From the NCBI GenBank assembly GCA_902796745.1, contig CADBQC010000042.1, forward strand, positions 1 to 6,970: a DNA stretch of 6,970 bases. Direction: 5' to 3'. Position 1 is the first letter of the stretch, and each line of letters starts with the position of its first letter. The notes under the pieces were generated by a model. It worked only from the letters and a program-made list of their open reading frames with translations, searched no databases and was not told the origin of the DNA. Source of the DNA: an uncultured Pseudomonadota bacterium (GTDB lineage: Bacteria; Pseudomonadota; Alphaproteobacteria; RUG11792). The position numbers and the translations under genes are program-made. Positions 5,990-6,970 of this stretch are shown in pieces.

Positions 5990-6625
5990 CCGTTTATGGA
6001 ACTATTACAACCAGTATCCCTTCCAATAGAAATTATGATATACATTGGATGGGGGTATAAACTACCATCAAATCGAGTCACAAGCAAACACGATTTCTTG
6101 ATTTTAAAAAATAAATTATCAATTAGAGGTCTCTTTTTATACAATTCTTTATCATCATCCCCTGATATTTTTGCAATACTAAGCACTAGAAATTACAAAA
6201 TTCCACTGTAATTCCGGTATCGCGTTTTCTGTATGCTATTAAATATTCAATTAAAGCTCCTAACCAGGTTTTTCAGCCTTTTGGATATAGTGCAATTTCC
6301 TGACAAAAACGAAGTTGAATTCCATTGCCCCGTGCATTCACTGTAACATGCTTTTTTGTGTTTCGATTTCTGGATAAAGTTCTAGCAGTTGTGCTTAATG
6401 TATATCATCAAAAAGCACCTCATAATTTTTTTTGTTCTTGTAATCGCACAAATACCTGTATTTCATACGTTTGAACTATATCTTTTTCGAAGGTGTCGGC
6501 CCAAAACCATAACATAATTCTTGTTTTTTTGTTATCTGCGTTACTAAATATTCAAACCGGCAGTTGTCCTGAACACAGTCTAGCTTATATCTTATCTGTG
6601 CAGCATTACTATTTGCCGTTCAATA
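5990..6625 (-). pseudogene. Decayed IS5-type DDE transposase relic
   Basis: Several out-of-phase minus-strand segments fall in the correct order for an IS5-family transposase. (a) 6577 to about 6398, one frame with an internal stop: QDNCRFEYLV (family DNRLFINAVL), FGP (6505-6497), FKR, and YEVLFDDIH (family EVLMIDGTH, around the first catalytic Asp). (b) 6392-6273: LSRNRNTKKH then VTVNARGNGIQLRF (family GRSRGGxTTKIH, VDALGNPLRF). (c) AYRKRDTGITVEF, near the second-Asp region, where the Asp appears lost. (d) 6186-5959: DDDKELYKKRPLIDNLF then FKIKKSCLLVTRFD (family YKKRHLIENFFxKLKQxRxIATRYD, containing the catalytic Glu region). At least two frameshifts and several stops make it non-functional. 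Clear terminal inverted repeats were not found, so the element boundaries are approximate. Confidence 0.65.
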
Positions 6626-6674
6626 TGTTGCTTTCAATGTCATACTAATTTATAAATATTTGGCGTGTTTAAGT

Positions 6675-6890
6675 TCAAACAGAAGTGAGACAAAAATGGT
6701 CTCCGGAATTATACTCGTAGATATATTTCAATGTGGTTAGTACGTGCAAGGACGCGTGTGGGCGATAGGAGTTGTATTTGTGCAGAAAGTTCACGATACG
6801 CTCCGAGAATGAAAGTCTCAGTAAGATCAGCGTAAAATTCCTCTCAGAAACCCATGTTACTTCGATCGATTTTGCCGTTGTAGATTGGTT
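6675..6890 (-). pseudogene. C-terminal remnant of an IS481-like (rve integrase) transposase
   Basis: The minus strand from about 6890 reads IYNGKIDRSNMGF, a stop, then EEFYADLTETF. This is the NGKVERSHRxDxEEFY block that includes the catalytic Glu region in IS481-like integrases. After one frameshift it continues ERIVNFLHKYNSYRPHASLH (RPH at 6764-6756), the family's WLxYYNxxRPHxAL ending, and reaches a stop at 6677-6675. The proper order, the one-frame jump and the internal stop show a decayed transposase end. The upstream DDE core is not recognisable in the remaining bases to the right edge. An IS3-group origin is possible but fits less well. Confidence 0.6.
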
Positions 6891-6897
6891 TTGAAAT

Positions 6898-6970
6898 ATG
6901 AAACAAACTTTATACGGAATATTTTTGATTTATTTTCGTAAAAATTTAGTAGCATTATCGCTATTTGCAT
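6898..6970 (+). CDS. Possible start of a membrane-protein gene, cut by the right edge
   Basis: An ATG at 6898 is followed by 24 open codons, MKQTLYGIFLIYFRKNLVAL then SLFA, preceded in frame by a stop at 6892. The mix of basic residues and hydrophobic stretches resembles the N-terminus of a permease or ABC-transporter membrane protein, but the family is unknown. There is no convincing Shine-Dalgarno, and the opposite strand is also open across it, so chance is a real alternative. Confidence 0.3.
   Translation, partial: MKQTLYGIFLIYFRKNLVALSLFA

Noticed and set aside
5996..6211. Plus-strand 71-codon ORF downstream of rsmD
   Set aside because: It is the antisense of the IS5-type transposase C-terminal fragment and has no recognisable product.

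Overview
This AT-rich window looks like a chromosomal segment from a Gram-negative proteobacterium. Protein style and gene order suggest an alphaproteobacterium with a decaying, transposon-scarred genome, such as a Holosporales- or Rickettsiales-type intracellular symbiont. The lineage is inferred from the yfgM-like/bamB/der cluster, the BamB and thioredoxin-fold envelope proteins, the low GC and the many transposase relics. It is not proven.

Layout: (1) 1-748, left flank. A minus-strand gene for a putative exported protein starts at 120 and runs off the left edge. It has a strong ribosome binding site and a plausible promoter, but its reading frame is broken at a run of eight G (minus strand). 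Behind it, about 205-500 (minus) is a decayed IS1-type transposase. (2) 749-1210 (+), trmL, a tRNA wobble-base 2'-O-methyltransferase. (3) 1179-1835 (-), a thioredoxin-fold DsbA-like exported protein whose 3' end overlaps the 3' end of trmL. (4) 1836-2019, a divergent intergenic region with an extended -10 promoter on each strand. (5) 2020-5915 (+), a tightly packed four-gene operon: a YfgM-like membrane TPR protein, BamB, the ribosome-assembly GTPase Der and the 16S rRNA methyltransferase RsmD. Every junction overlaps (ATGA, 14 nt, GTGA). (6) 5916-6897, about 1 kb with no intact gene. It holds two more minus-strand transposase relics, an IS5-type one (about 5990-6625) and the C-terminal end of an IS481-like one (about 6675-6890). 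(7) 6898-6970 (+), a possible start of a membrane-protein gene cut by the right edge.

The intact genes serve two themes: envelope biogenesis (YfgM-like, BamB, DsbA-like) and translation (TrmL, Der, RsmD). The most unusual signal is the eight-base homopolymer in the left-edge gene. Removing one base (or adding two) restores a frame that encodes a convincing signal peptide and stays open to the window edge. That points to a phase-variable (contingency) exported protein, a recent pseudogene or a sequencing error.
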